DNA of 64,000 nt, from assembly GCA_034509425.1 (NCBI GenBank), contig JAVTVJ010000450.1:62001-126000 (forward strand), in the 5' to 3' direction. Each line of letters opens with the position of its first letter. Position 1 is the stretch's first letter. The DNA is from Eopsaltria australis. Taxonomy: Eukaryota > Chordata > Aves > Passeriformes > Petroicidae. Below the pieces are notes generated by a model. The model was given only the letters and a program-made list of their open reading frames with translations. It was not told where the DNA came from and did not search any database. The translations under genes and the position numbers were made by a program. Below, one piece after another: positions 32,520 to 43,829 of the stretch.

Positions 32520-32640
32520 CTCAGCTTCCACGGAGCGGGATGGCGGCTGCGGCGGCCGGAGCTGGTGGAGTTTCAGGGAACATGGGTGAGGATCTGCGGC
32601 ACCGCGGGAGGGGAACTCGCAGCCGACCTACTTCAGGTAC
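32520..32640. promoter_or_regulatory. CpG-rich patch upstream of exon 1B
   Basis: About 120 bp immediately upstream of the exon 1B acceptor is dense in CpG and GGC/GCC triplets within otherwise AT-rich intron. In mammals exon 1B has its own promoter, so this may be the avian 1B promoter or its 5' UTR. On the plus strand the same patch contains an initiator-like ATG with strong context and consensus splice donors, treated under findings. I see no TATA box. Confidence 0.45.
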
Positions 32641-33539
32641 TTAGTGGCCACGTTAGGCTGCCTTAACCTGACTGCAGCCAAACCATTCCCCATCGCCAAC
32701 ATCCAGCTGTAGAAGAGCCACTTGCTCTTTCACATTTTACAGTAACCACCCACGAGAAAAAACAAATGTTTTTATAGATAGCAGTAGGCACATACGTTCG
32801 GTTTTTTTTAAAAGAAAAGGATAATGAAGAGCTGTAGCAAGTCTAATGGTTGGTATGGGTGATACTCCAGTCCAATGATCTAGTTCAAAGTAAAGTAAAT
32901 CTCCACAACATAACATAGTTCACTTATTTCCTGCGAAGTACTACCTTAGGGATGGACTTGCTGGCAGTGGCTTTTCAGTTTTAAACGGACCTCCACAAGA
33001 AACCCAACTCCCAGCCCAGGCCTCCCAGCATCTTCAGAGCACCATCAGATACAAAATCAGGCAAAATAAACAGCAGTAACAGCTCTATTCCAGTCATACT
33101 TTACAAAGAGCAACAGGCTGGCCCAAGCCAGCACACAGCACAGCTTCACCACCTAAGAGACACTTCTAAACCACGGGCAAGCTGAGCATGGGACAGACCA
33201 TGAGACTTCAACATGGACTGCAGGGACACTGTCTGGAGCAACTCATCACTTTCTTAGCCCACAGAACCAAAATCCACGGGCCATGCCTTGGGAAGCCAGC
33301 AGTAACCCTCCTGGCTCTAGGAGGAGGCTGCTCTTGAAAACCTCCACCTCTGGCTCCAGTGCTGATATCTGTGGGATGCTGGCAGCACACACAAGTCTGG
33401 GAGCCAGCATCCCTTCCAGGTCCTGCTCAGAAGCTGCAGGCACCAAGTGCTGCTTGTGCTCAGACAATCAGAGCCAGCACTGCTGGAAGTTTTCTGGCTT
33501 TGTTTAGGACTGATGTTGAACACAGTACAGGGCAGAAGC

Positions 33540-33558
33540 AAAAAAAAAAAAAAAAAAA
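33540..33558 (+). repeat. Poly(A) tract
   Basis: Nineteen consecutive A followed by GAAGGAG. Confidence 0.9.
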
Positions 33559-34739
33559 GAAGGAGAACCCACACTTACTGCCCCAAGAGATCAAACTCTG
33601 CTCTTCCACGGAGCACACATTTTGGGGGCAGGGAGGCAGGGGACCATCTTGCTATTTAAGACCTGTCATGTTGAAACATTCACAGAGACACTGATCCTTT
33701 TGATAAAACAAGAGAAAACCTTTGTGGTGAAACTAATGCAGCTGCGGAATAATCGTACTAATTAGCTGCTCAAGACAAGTCATTGACTGTGATACTTGTA
33801 AAAAACACTCCCTTTTCAATTAAGGGTGAAGCATTCTCACATCTAAATCCAGCAGCTTGTTTTCTGGCTGCACATCTGAACCACTTTCACATTCCCAAAC
33901 AGAAGAGATGCTTTATTTCCATGACCAGGATAGTTATAGATGAGTGGTCTCCCAATTGTTTTGATTACACATTCCTACCAGGAACGTTTAAACATGCACC
34001 CCCAAAATGTTTACTTATTTATTTATGAACTATATACACGTATTACTGAAATGCTTATATTTTCTTTCTTCCCACTAAGAACACTGTGCATCCCACCTCA
34101 GCGACCACTGGAATACATGAGAAAAAAAAAGGCACCCAAATGCTGCTTTCAGGGAAGGATTCATTCTCCTCATGTTGGAAAAAGGCCAACCTTGTACCAC
34201 ACTTGTCAGCATTCTCATTTGTGTGCTACTGGCAATTTTTACAGATACCTAATGTTGCAAGATTGGTAACCCAGCAGTTCCTCCCACCTTCTTTCATTTT
34301 GAACTGTTTTTCCGCCTACCAAAGAGAAGTGTGCTGGAAACCATCTCAGAAGAACCTTCCCATACACAAAAATGTTGAGGAAAGAGAGGGAGCAGGAAGA
34401 AATTATTTCCACAGCATTTCAAACAGCTCCTGCCAGGAGCCTCATCTTTCTCATGCAATTATTTTACCTACTTGCACCAAGTGTCCTTCCAGCTTCCTGC
34501 AGATGATTCAGGGCTCTACTGCTCATCAAAAACTGCAAACAAAAACTACAAGTATTGTGTCTTTTAATGAGACAACAGTCCCAGAAAATGCTGTTCTGTC
34601 AAATTCTTCCCCAAAGGGCAAAGATGCTCCCAGACTCTATTGCTTCTGCAATTCTGCTCAGTATTTTACATGGCAGAGGCAGGAGAGCCTTGAACAGACA
34701 GTGCAGACAGCCATGTGCTGCCAGACTGCAGCTGCTGCC

Positions 34740-35015
34740 ACAGAATCATGGAATTGTTTAGGTTGGAAGAGATCTCCAGGATCATCAGGTCCAACCATTA
34801 ACCCACCACTAAACCATGTCCCCAAGTGCCACATCCACGTGTCTTTTAAATACCTCCAGTGATGGTGACTCAACCATCTCCCTGACAGGCTGTTCCAGTG
34901 CTGACAACTCTTTCAGTAAGAAATTCTTCGTAATGTTCAATCTAAACTTCCTCTGGCACAACCTGAGGCAATCTCCTCTTATCCTATCCATTATTAACTG
35001 GGAAGGGGACATGGG
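34740..35015 (-). mobile_element. CR1 LINE 3' fragment, about 275 bp
   Basis: On the plus strand the antisense CR1 3' end is seen in order: AGAATCATGGAATTGTTTAG, TCCAACCATTAACCCACCAC, TAAACCATGTCCCCAAGTGC, GATGGTGACTCAACCATCTC, TTTCAGTAAGAAATTC and CTCCTCTTATCCTATCC. These are the standard landmarks of the CR1 3' UTR and adjacent ORF2 end. It is 5'-truncated, as most avian CR1 copies are, and carries no intact reverse transcriptase. It is the best-preserved CR1 in the window. Confidence 0.93.
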
Positions 35016-35739
35016 CACCCAACCACCAGGCCATCAAGTGCAGGTTGAGTTCAAATAATGCTTACTCTGGGATAAAAGCTGCTGCACAACACCTGCCTGC
35101 CTAACCAGATGTGTCTGTCACAAGCACTGGGAAGGAACATGGACAGATTTCCTGTTATTTATTCCCAGGGCACTGTAAAGCTCTTCCTGTGTGCATGATG
35201 GTTTTCCCACACCAGCATTCCTTCCACCCGCCATGAGTGGCACTGATCAAACACGGAAAACACTTGGGAGCTTTGGTATCTCTACCTCTAAGTCTGTCCC
35301 ATGCACCACCCAGGTCATCCTCCCATCCAGCTTCCCTTCTCCACCATGTCTGCTCATCTCCTCAAGCACAGAATGGAAGGAACAGAAGATGGTTTGGGTA
35401 CCATGACCATGTACCTCCACAGAGCAAACAGGAGGGTTGTCAGAAACTCACTTTTCCAACCAAAGAAGTGATTAAAAACTTGTTCTTTCAAAAGCTTCAT
35501 CCACACTGTTTTGAAAATGGTTATTTTTAAAGCTTCTTGACCTTTACATGCTGGAGCACAGGCAGATCTCCCATGACCAAGCTCAGGGCCATGCACCACA
35601 GAACAACCCAGAGTGGACACATGGATCCAAAACTCCCCTACACGAACTGATTCACCCCCAGATTACGTGGAGCCAGGAGCAGAGCCCACACACAGGTAAT
35701 ACACGATGCAATTCAGATACTTCCTGCAAACAGTTTATG

Positions 35740-36060
35740 GAAACCATCTAATTGCAATAAATGAAACAGACTCATCCTTTTAATTGACACATGATTAAGC
35801 CAGTTATCCATTAGCACTCTAATAAGCACGGTGTAATACAGACTGGGAGTTATTAGTTATGTGTCATGTGTCGATCCAATTAATCATGAAGTGATAAAGC
35901 TTTATTAAATAAGTTTAAATTACATATCCTTTGCACAGATGCCTGGGAAATGTTAGTTACTGCATACATCAGTTATTATGCAGGTGGCCACTGCATAATA
36001 AAAGGCAACTGATCACATTAAAATCAAGTTTGATTTTGTTGCCATCAACCCACAGAGACC
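35740..36060. promoter_or_regulatory. Candidate conserved non-coding element
   Basis: About 320 bp of unique, AT-rich sequence is densely packed with homeodomain- and POU-like motifs (TTTAATTGACAC, TCCATTAGCAC, CCAATTAATCATG, GGTAATACAG-like). It contains no simple repeats. It lies between exons 1H and 1B. The texture is enhancer-like; conservation cannot be tested here. Confidence 0.3.
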
Positions 36061-37281
36061 ATAACCTTCCCAGATGTTTACTGATTACTTTATCTGTCTC
36101 CTTAGGCAAAAAGACAAACTCGTCTTTTGTAGGACAGTTTTGTTTTCAGATTCTATAAATTGATCAAACAAATGCTCTGGTTCACATGCATTACTTATGA
36201 GTTATCTGATGTACAAGCATTATTTTGCACTATCTATGCATTGATTAAGAAACTTCTCTGGAGACTTCGAACTGGAAAAAAATAATTAAGTCAACTCTGC
36301 TTTTTAACTACTTTAGAAACTTTAACTATATTTGAATATTTTTTAAGGAAAAAAATGTCTCCAATGTAATGTTTCTTGGACGTATTAGACAAAGAGCCTT
36401 CAAAGCCACTTGTTCTGGGCATGATGGATTTCTCAGCTCTAAATTGAGAAATGGCACATAAGAGGGAGGCCGCTGCTCTCCTCCCTCCATTCATGCCAAC
36501 TGTTTGTTAATGGGTTAGTCCACAGAGAAATCAGCCAAGAAAAGCAGATTTAGCACCTCAAGAAATCCACTGAGCTGCACCAGATCTCAGATGTAAGAAG
36601 TAACACCGGATTTGAACGCTTTTGTTTATGTCTTACCCTTACCCCATTCATAATTATTCATAGAGAAAATAAAGGCATCCACATTTGAGTTGTAACGTTG
36701 GCAACCTCTCATCTCCTTGCTTTAAAGATTAAGATTGTTCTATGCTAATCATGGAGACTTCAATACGTGACCTCCAGAAGACATTTTCAGAGCAGACCAC
36801 CACACAGCTCCCCTTTCAACACCCACTGCAGAAAATCACTAGACTTTCTTCAAAATTAAAGTTGAATTTTACAAATCCTGTTTTCAATCTCTCTACCAAG
36901 CAGCAAAACCTCAAGAAACCTTTTTGTTCCCTGTACTATATATGTGGCTGAAGCAGCAATGCCTTGTAGCAGCTTCTGACCTGCCAGCCAGCAATGATGT
37001 GTGCCTCAGAAAGGGGTGACAGAAAAGCGAAGAATAGCAAAAGAAAAAAATAAATGCAAGGACAAGCCAGATTGCACCCATCACCACCACCCCCCCAAGA
37101 AAAGTCTAATACAAAATGCAAGAAGTCCACAAACAACAAAACAACCCCTACACAACCCCTTTCCCCCCATCTTCAGCCAAGGTAAGGGATTCCAACTACT
37201 ACAGCGTTTTCCCTGGAGCACTTTGTACTTCATTCCTAACATTTAATAATTGACTGTGGGTTCCAGCGACGCTCCGCTCAC

Positions 37282-37330
37282 CGCGCCAACTGCCAGGCGC
37301 TGCTTGAAGTATCAATGCAAAAAAAAAAAA
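37282..37330 (-). other. Possible non-coding first exon (exon 1D position), 3' end at donor
   Basis: On the minus strand a short CpG-bearing stretch ends in GGCGCG followed by donor GTGAGC (37276-37281). It lies between exons 1H and 1B, where mammalian MITF has exon 1D. In mammals isoforms from such exons can start translation at the internal Met of exon 1B. The 5' limit is unknown, and a 16-nt A tract (T on the minus strand) lies just upstream. No coding sequence is recognised. This is a positional guess from one good donor and local GC content. Confidence 0.2.
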
Positions 37331-37334
37331 AAAA
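37319..37334 (+). repeat. Poly(A) tract
   Basis: Sixteen consecutive A next to the candidate first exon at 37282. Confidence 0.9.
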
Positions 37335-38528
37335 GCCCAAGATTTGGCACTCTCCTATGTCCTGACTTGCCAAGGACAGAGCAGTTACAAAAACGGTGTG
37401 GAGACTTTTATCAGCCTTTATTATAAAGCCAGGACTACGTTTCAGGCTCCTACATGAAAGGTTTCCGCACTTGAAGGTTACATGTTTAAAGAGACAGGAT
37501 GCCTGCCCCTGCTCCATCAGCAAGGTAAATGTTTTCTGTGCTTTTGTATCCTGACCTGCACCATGGGCTGCACCCACAGAACAGCCCACAGCCCAAAAGG
37601 CACCCACCCACCTGTCTGGATGCATTGAGTTGGGTAGGGAAAGAAAAACCCTGCAACATCCACCACGCACATGTCCTACCACCAGGGTTGAATTTCAAAT
37701 CAAATTAATTTGGTGGACCAACCCGCTCTGAAAAGAAAGAAAAACAACAAAAAAACCCACACACAGAAACAAAACCCCTCTGACAAAACCCAGCCCCACA
37801 AACAAAAATACTCAATCCTCAGCTAAGAATTTTTTGAAGTTGTTGTACACCGTGTAGTAGTTTTCCATTTTTCTTCCTGTCTTTAAAACACACCTTCACA
37901 AGTGGCTGAACATAATGCTTTCTGAACTTAATGAAAACCTCTCTCATGACCCAGGAGCACTCAGTAAATAATTATTAAGCTCTGGAGGTGGCTTTTGCAT
38001 GAGTGTTGACTTAATAAAATGCTGTAAGTTGATCTGCTTGAATGCCCATTTACTTGGGGACACAGCTTGCAGTATAGCCTGGAAAGCTTGATCTTGACGA
38101 GATTAAGGAACAAGGTAAAATTCAGAGGTTCAATCCAGAAGCTGCAAAGGTCACATTTTCCAATTCTTTACTACCATTGTTAATAAAAGAGACATGAATA
38201 ACTGCAAACCTAATGTATCCTCAAAGACTTCCATATTATAATAGTGATAATACACCAAGTCTCTGTGTTTTTGCCCAAATCTGTGTTTTTGCCATGAAGT
38301 TTCAGAAGAAGAGACACATACATGTATATATATTTAAACACATTATGCGTCTTCCCCTCCTGAAAGTCACCATCAGTACCTGAGCAGATCAGCCCAGCTG
38401 CTGTGGCTCTGCAAAGGACAGTGGCCAGTCCCAAGCACAGGATCTTCAATTCCCAGAACACAACCTCCACCACACCAAACCAACCCCGCGACAATCCGCT
38501 CCCGGTGCCCCGGCAAAGCATCACTCAC

Positions 38529-38578
38529 AGACAGAGGCTGTCAAAGGAGCAGGGCATGACCATCTGCACAGCTTCCAT
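38529..38578 (-). CDS. MITF: MITF exon 1H, alternative first exon
   Basis: Fifty coding bases begin at the ATG at 38576-38578 and give MEAVQMVMPCSFDSLC plus two bases of a Leu codon. They end at donor GTGAGT (38523-38528). Joining to exon 1B completes the Leu codon and reads LNSEHPGASKP, the expected H-isoform junction (human ends CSFESLYL before SSAEHPG). The ATG has an A at -3 (AAGATGG), a good translation context. The frame stays open upstream for about 190 codons to 39157, but that stretch has no family similarity I recognise, so I place the start at the conserved Met. MITF-H is the form first described from heart. The exon sits in a GC/CpG-rich block that probably holds its promoter. Confidence 0.92.
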
Positions 38579-39070
38579 CTTTTCCCCCCCAATTTTGTGT
38601 CCGAGGGCTTTTGCTGAGCACCCCCGGGTGAAAGTCAAGCGGAGTCCGGGCCCGGCTGTGTCTCCAGGGGAGGCTCCAGATAAGGACCTGGCAACTCCAA
38701 TCCCCAGGGAGCAGCAACGCGGGCAGCGGCTCCCGGCACTGCAGACCTGTGCAATCCAGCACCTACCGAGGAGAAAACAGCGGGGCTGGAGGCAGCACGG
38801 CCAGGGGGTGTCATGAAAGGAGTCCAAAACAGCCCAGGAGTTTGCAGCCAGCATCTCGCTCCGTCCCGTCTCACCTGCATGGGAGCGCCGCGCTGCCTCC
38901 TGATGGGCACGGACCCGCAGGATCCCCGATCCGCAGGATTTGGGGTAAATTCCCAGCACTGCCGTGGGCTGAGAGGATCCCAGGGGCTGCACCACCCTCG
39001 CCGCCCCGCAAGGAATGGGAGAAGCTGAAGACACGGGCTGGCATTGAAAGCACTTCTCCCATTCATTAAT
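38579..39070 (-). promoter_or_regulatory. MITF: GC/CpG-rich probable promoter and 5' UTR of exon 1H
   Basis: The roughly 500 bp upstream of the 1H ATG is clearly richer in GC and CpG than the flanking intron DNA, with many CCCGG, GCGC and CGCGG occurrences. Adjacent CpGs continue to about 38480 downstream. No TATA box is evident, which fits a CpG-type promoter. A C-rich run (38583-38590) sits just upstream of the start codon on the minus strand as a G/A-rich leader. The extent is judged by eye and no start site can be assigned. A possible internal donor GTAGGT occurs near 38764-38769 (minus strand). Confidence 0.55.
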
Positions 39071-42000
39071 TAAAAGGGGTGTGATCAGGCCATTAACACC
39101 ATCAGTGGATAAGGGCTGTCTGTAAGAGCACCGTTTTCTCACGATCTTTATCACCAAAAAGATGAAGGGAAAGGGTGGGTGCGAGACAAATTTGTTTTCT
39201 GGGATGTAACTTCTTCACATTCAAGGCTCACCTAGGCGAACCTCCACCTAGGAACCACTGGACACGCATCCCGCAAGAGCAGGAACTGCATCTGGAAAGG
39301 TAGAGAGTCGATGTGACAGTGCACACACCATTCCACCTCTGCTCAAACAGCCTGAAACCCTCAGAAAAGCAGCACCCCGGTACACAAATACATCAAGCTC
39401 CCAAAATTGTCCCATGAAGGGTTGAAGGAATTTAAAATGTGGCTGACTGCGTTACCCAATATTGGCTTGATGCTCTTCCTCAACCTTTCAAAGTTTTCAT
39501 CACAAACCTAGAGAAAATATTACCAATAATAAAAGAGGAAAAAAATGCATGAAGCGGATTTGTCTTTCACCTAAAAGTCTGACCTTGTTAAAGGCTTTTT
39601 GAACCGTTTTTCAGACACCACATCCATGGGCACTTCCTTCTCTAAAGGGCTCTATACAAATGTGCAAAACAAAAAGCCAGATTGCTAAAACAACCAAGAG
39701 GTGATAAAAGAAAAAGAGAGGAGATAACACTCCACCAGCAATCTCTGTAGTTTTTGATTTTGTAATGCAGAATTTACCTTTTTTTATCTGGGTAAATAGA
39801 GACGATAACACCGTCGCTGAGAGGGAAGATGACGTATGACCACCACACTTTTTGATACTTTACAACTACACAGTGCCCAGGTCTGGCTTCACACCCCCTT
39901 TGCATCATATCTTGGTTTAGAAATTACCACTTGGATAGCAAGTTTATTCACAAATGCAGTTTTCAGCAGAAGACAAGGCTCAATTATGTTGTGTCCATAG
40001 CTTGTACCCACAATTCAGACTCCTTCCCAGCTAAAAAGCCACCGTGCTCCTCAAGGCTTATCAGGAACAGCAATTCCCAGCCTAAACCCTTCCATTCATC
40101 CAAGGTTTTTCTGCTTATTGACTCCACTGTTTCAGCACTATTCAATGCTTTCCAAAGAGGATGAGGCAGCTGGAAGCCTCATCTCCTGCAGATGACATCC
40201 TCGCTCTGGCATGCTGAGCAAACAGGATCTTGAGGAGCAAAAGGGAAAGTGCTTATAGAATATTTGCTTTAGATGATTAAGAACCCCAAGCAGTCATGAT
40301 GAAAACCACACGGTGAATTCTGTGCTCGGCATGTCGGCATTATCAGCACGTAGGACTTGCTCACAGCACTAAATACAACATGCAAGGGAACAAACAACCC
40401 CTAACACTGCAACCATTTTAACATTAAACCAGTCTTGGAGAGATATTATGCAAACTCTCACTTCAGACTCTAGCCACAGCAGTAGCTGTTCATTACGGGA
40501 CCTGATCAGATCAGCAAATGTCTTTAGCAACTCCTCTTTCTAACAAAGCAACTCTCCAAGCTGCAGAAGCCAATTCCTCAGCGTTCCCATGCTCTGAGCA
40601 AACTTCAGTTTTAGAGCCCTCAAGCATTGCTCATAGTTCTTCTATATTTTTGTCTATTTGTGGAAGAGTTATTGGGGCAAAGAGGATTGTGTGACTGTGC
40701 AAGCTGAACTGCTTGGGGTGGGGGTAAAAAAAGTCCTTATTCAGCAATAAGCTTCTTTATCAACCATTTGGATATTTACAGTGCAATTTTTACGATTTGC
40801 AACTGCAGGACAGATGTGCCAGACTCGCTGCCTTAGGTTTTCACAGCACAGACAGGAAGGTGGGATAAGCTCCAGCTCTCCATGTAAGAACATGAGTGAT
40901 GTTTACAAACTTGCTGAGGCCAAGCAAAATGGAGGAATTGCCCAACTGCAAGCAACTAAAGACAGATGGCCTTCAATTCCCTTGCTTAGGCCACTCAATG
41001 CCCCCACAACATCCCTGACATGGGAGAATCCCAAACCAAGGCTCCTGGAGGAAGCAAACACACTCAGTCTATCAGGCATAATTTCTATGCTGCCAGCAGC
41101 ATCCTCAGTACAGGCACAGCCAGCAAACGGTATTTCTGTCATCAGGTACCTCTCCCAAATCCCAAATTCAGGGATTCTCCAAGTTGGGCACAGTTTCTGT
41201 GTGCTTACAGCCCTAGGGTGTGCACTGTGGGGCAGGACAGTGCAAATGTTATTTGGAGGGACCTTTTCACCTGCCACCCACCCAACAGCTGTAAATTCTG
41301 TTTTAAATTTGTCTCATTTGCAGGAACTGGAGTCGTTCACAGAAATCTGTAGCACTGATTTAAAGCCTTCAGCACCATGGAGTTGCATCTCCAAGGACTG
41401 TTATGGTAATTCCTCCTCTTCCCTCATCAAAATAATTCTGCATCTTGTTTCAAGCCTGAAACTGCTCATGAACATCAGAGAGGGAATGAGGAAAATAATT
41501 ACTTAAACATGGGGTCACATGTAAATAAAAGAAATACCAAATGAAAACCATGGCACAGAATGAAGTCTCATTCAAAATAAAAACATGCAAGCAACATTTA
41601 TACTTCTTGTTTTCACAGAGTCAAAATATATACAGAAAGATCCACTTGAGAATCTATTTATAGGTCTTTTAACACCTCAACTACGGCCCTGGTAATACAC
41701 AGGCTTAATTTAATTTTGCAATCACCCTTCTGCTCTGTAGGTCTTGTGCTGCATTGAAAATGCAAAAGCACGTGTCAAAGAGGAGACATCAGGAAAAATC
41801 TTCAGAAATAACTTTGTGCAACCAAATACAATCTCAGAAATTAACACAGCTGCTGAGTTTCTAGAAAAGGGGATTTTCTCAAGTAAAACTGTTCAGCACA
41901 GCCCATGTTCTGCACAGTTTAGTGACAACTGAGCCATGCTGTCCGTGTCACTTGCTGCAGGAACGCCAGTTCATACTTTTAAAAATACATTAAAGCCCTT

Positions 42001-43716
42001 GGTTTACTTTTGAAAAAAACCAGCCAACTCAAAATTATTTACAAGCCCTTCTGTTAGACCCTCCTAATCTGTTCCGGGCTGCCAGAAGCACAGCACTTGA
42101 ATGGCTATTTCTGTTCAAAGCTATATTTGTTGTGGAACTACTGCAAACTCCTGAATCATGTAAACAGAGGCAAGAGCCAAAAAATGTTTCACTGGTCTTG
42201 AAGTTCACATCTGCCTTAGTTACTAGGACAAAAAAATAAAGGCAGGGCTTAGCTTATAACCAATAAATCCTGCAAAGACTAGGGTTAATCGTGCATTCCT
42301 GCAACAGGGTTTTGTTTAATCTGGTTTACTTAGCATTTGTGACCTTGGCAAAGTACCTGCGGGAGCACCCACCATTGTTGTGGAGCAGCATTTCACACCT
42401 TCTGTTATTTTAGGCTGCAGCAGGCGACTGCACAGTGCTACATCAGCCAGCCAGGCTCATAAACACGCAGCAAAGTCACCTGGAAATGATGTGCAGCTCC
42501 AGACTTGCTGGAGCCCAGCAGCCAACTGTACTGCTGTCCCTAAAAAGCAGAATTGTAGCAGCTCTCGGTCAGGGCCTGCAGCTGCACCTTTAGGTGAAAC
42601 AAATGCTTGGCAATCTGTGCTGCTGGAGCAAAGTGACCCTGCCATTTCTTCAGCTCCTTGGCTCACAAAGTTAGTGCCATAAACCATGCCCTCACCTCAG
42701 CCTACCAGTGTGGAAGAAAACTTCAACTTCTCTGCACTCACCACTTTCCATTCTTCACGATCCCCCTCCAGCAGGAATAATCCTCAATATTCTCAACATG
42801 CTGGAAACAAAAGGCAGCCCAATACTCCCAACAACCTGGAAACCATGAAAACCCCCAAAACAACAAGGAAAACCCACAGAGATGCTTGATCCCAACTTCC
42901 TACAGATTACACAGATCTACCACTTCAGGCAGGGGCCAATTCTGCCCAGTGGTCTTTGGCACTGAACTGCAGCAGAGGTACTGCAGGCAGGAGGACAAGC
43001 AGAATGTGTTTGGATAACAATGGGACATCACAGGTGGATCAGGGAAAATAAAAATTATTTCTGTCATAACCCACGTAAGAAATCTGGATTAAATTGTAGT
43101 AGGGTTCTTTTTTTGTTTTTTTTTTGGTCATACAATCATTTGCTGAATTCAAAAATGTCATAGTTGCCTGATACTTAGCTGCCAATATATGTCTAATACA
43201 CTGAAAATATTTTTCCCTTCCTTTTAGAGAAGCTGATGTAAAGCCACATTCAGGAAACTACGATTGGCTTTTGAAATATTCAGGGAGAAAAAAAAATATG
43301 TTTTTTTACAAATTTCAGAACAAACAAGATGATTTTCTATTCCTTCTTGTTTTTAAAAGCAGATAATGCAAGTATAAATGGATAACACATTTTGTCATCT
43401 ATCTTACTGTAGTTTATTTTTGTACAAATCTTGAACTTCATCTTAAACTAAGATATTCCACCTTAAAAGTGTTATACTTCAGTGTCACCTCCCTTCACAC
43501 AGCTACAACCTGGCTACAGAATTCCTAATCTTAGTAGAAGGATATATATTTAATTTTGCCTTGAATTGACACTACAGACTATTTAAAGTTGCATTAAAGC
43601 TGGTATTATCCTGCACACACTTCCAGAGCACCAAAAATGAACATCAGCTGTCAATGACAGTTATTCAATTAACACTTGCACAGCTAAAGCACTTTGAAAT
43701 CCTATTCATAAGCTAC

Positions 43717-43829
43717 CAAAAAAAAAAAAAAAACACACAAAAAAAAAAACAAACCAAAAAACCACACAAAAAAACCCCCAAAAAAACAAAACTCAAAAAC
43801 AAACCCAAAACAAAAACAGCACAAAAAGC
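43717..43829 (+). repeat. A/C-rich low-complexity tract
   Basis: About 113 bp containing almost only A and C: a run of 16 A, then CACACAA, A9 and many AAAC/AACCC units. It is the largest simple-sequence block of the window. Confidence 0.9.

Larger units (their letters stand above)
32495..38528 (-). other. MITF: MITF intron between exons 1H and 1B
   Basis: Six kilobases of non-coding DNA apart from the CpG patch at its 3' end and a possible small exon near 37282. It contains the longest CR1 fragment of the window (34740-35015), A tracts and an AT-rich candidate enhancer at 35740-36060. The 258-codon ORF at 34086-34862 runs into the CR1 fragment and has no protein similarity I know. Confidence 0.85.

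Noticed and set aside
32003..32644. 213-codon plus-strand ORF across MITF exon 1B
   Set aside because: Its middle is the antisense shadow of the exon 1B CAG-rich coding sequence. Only its last part (from 32540) is discussed, as a possible separate first exon.
38403..39069. Overlapping 106-143 codon ORFs on both strands near exon 1H
   Set aside because: GC-rich promoter-type DNA depletes stop codons in all frames. Only the MITF-H start is supported by family similarity.
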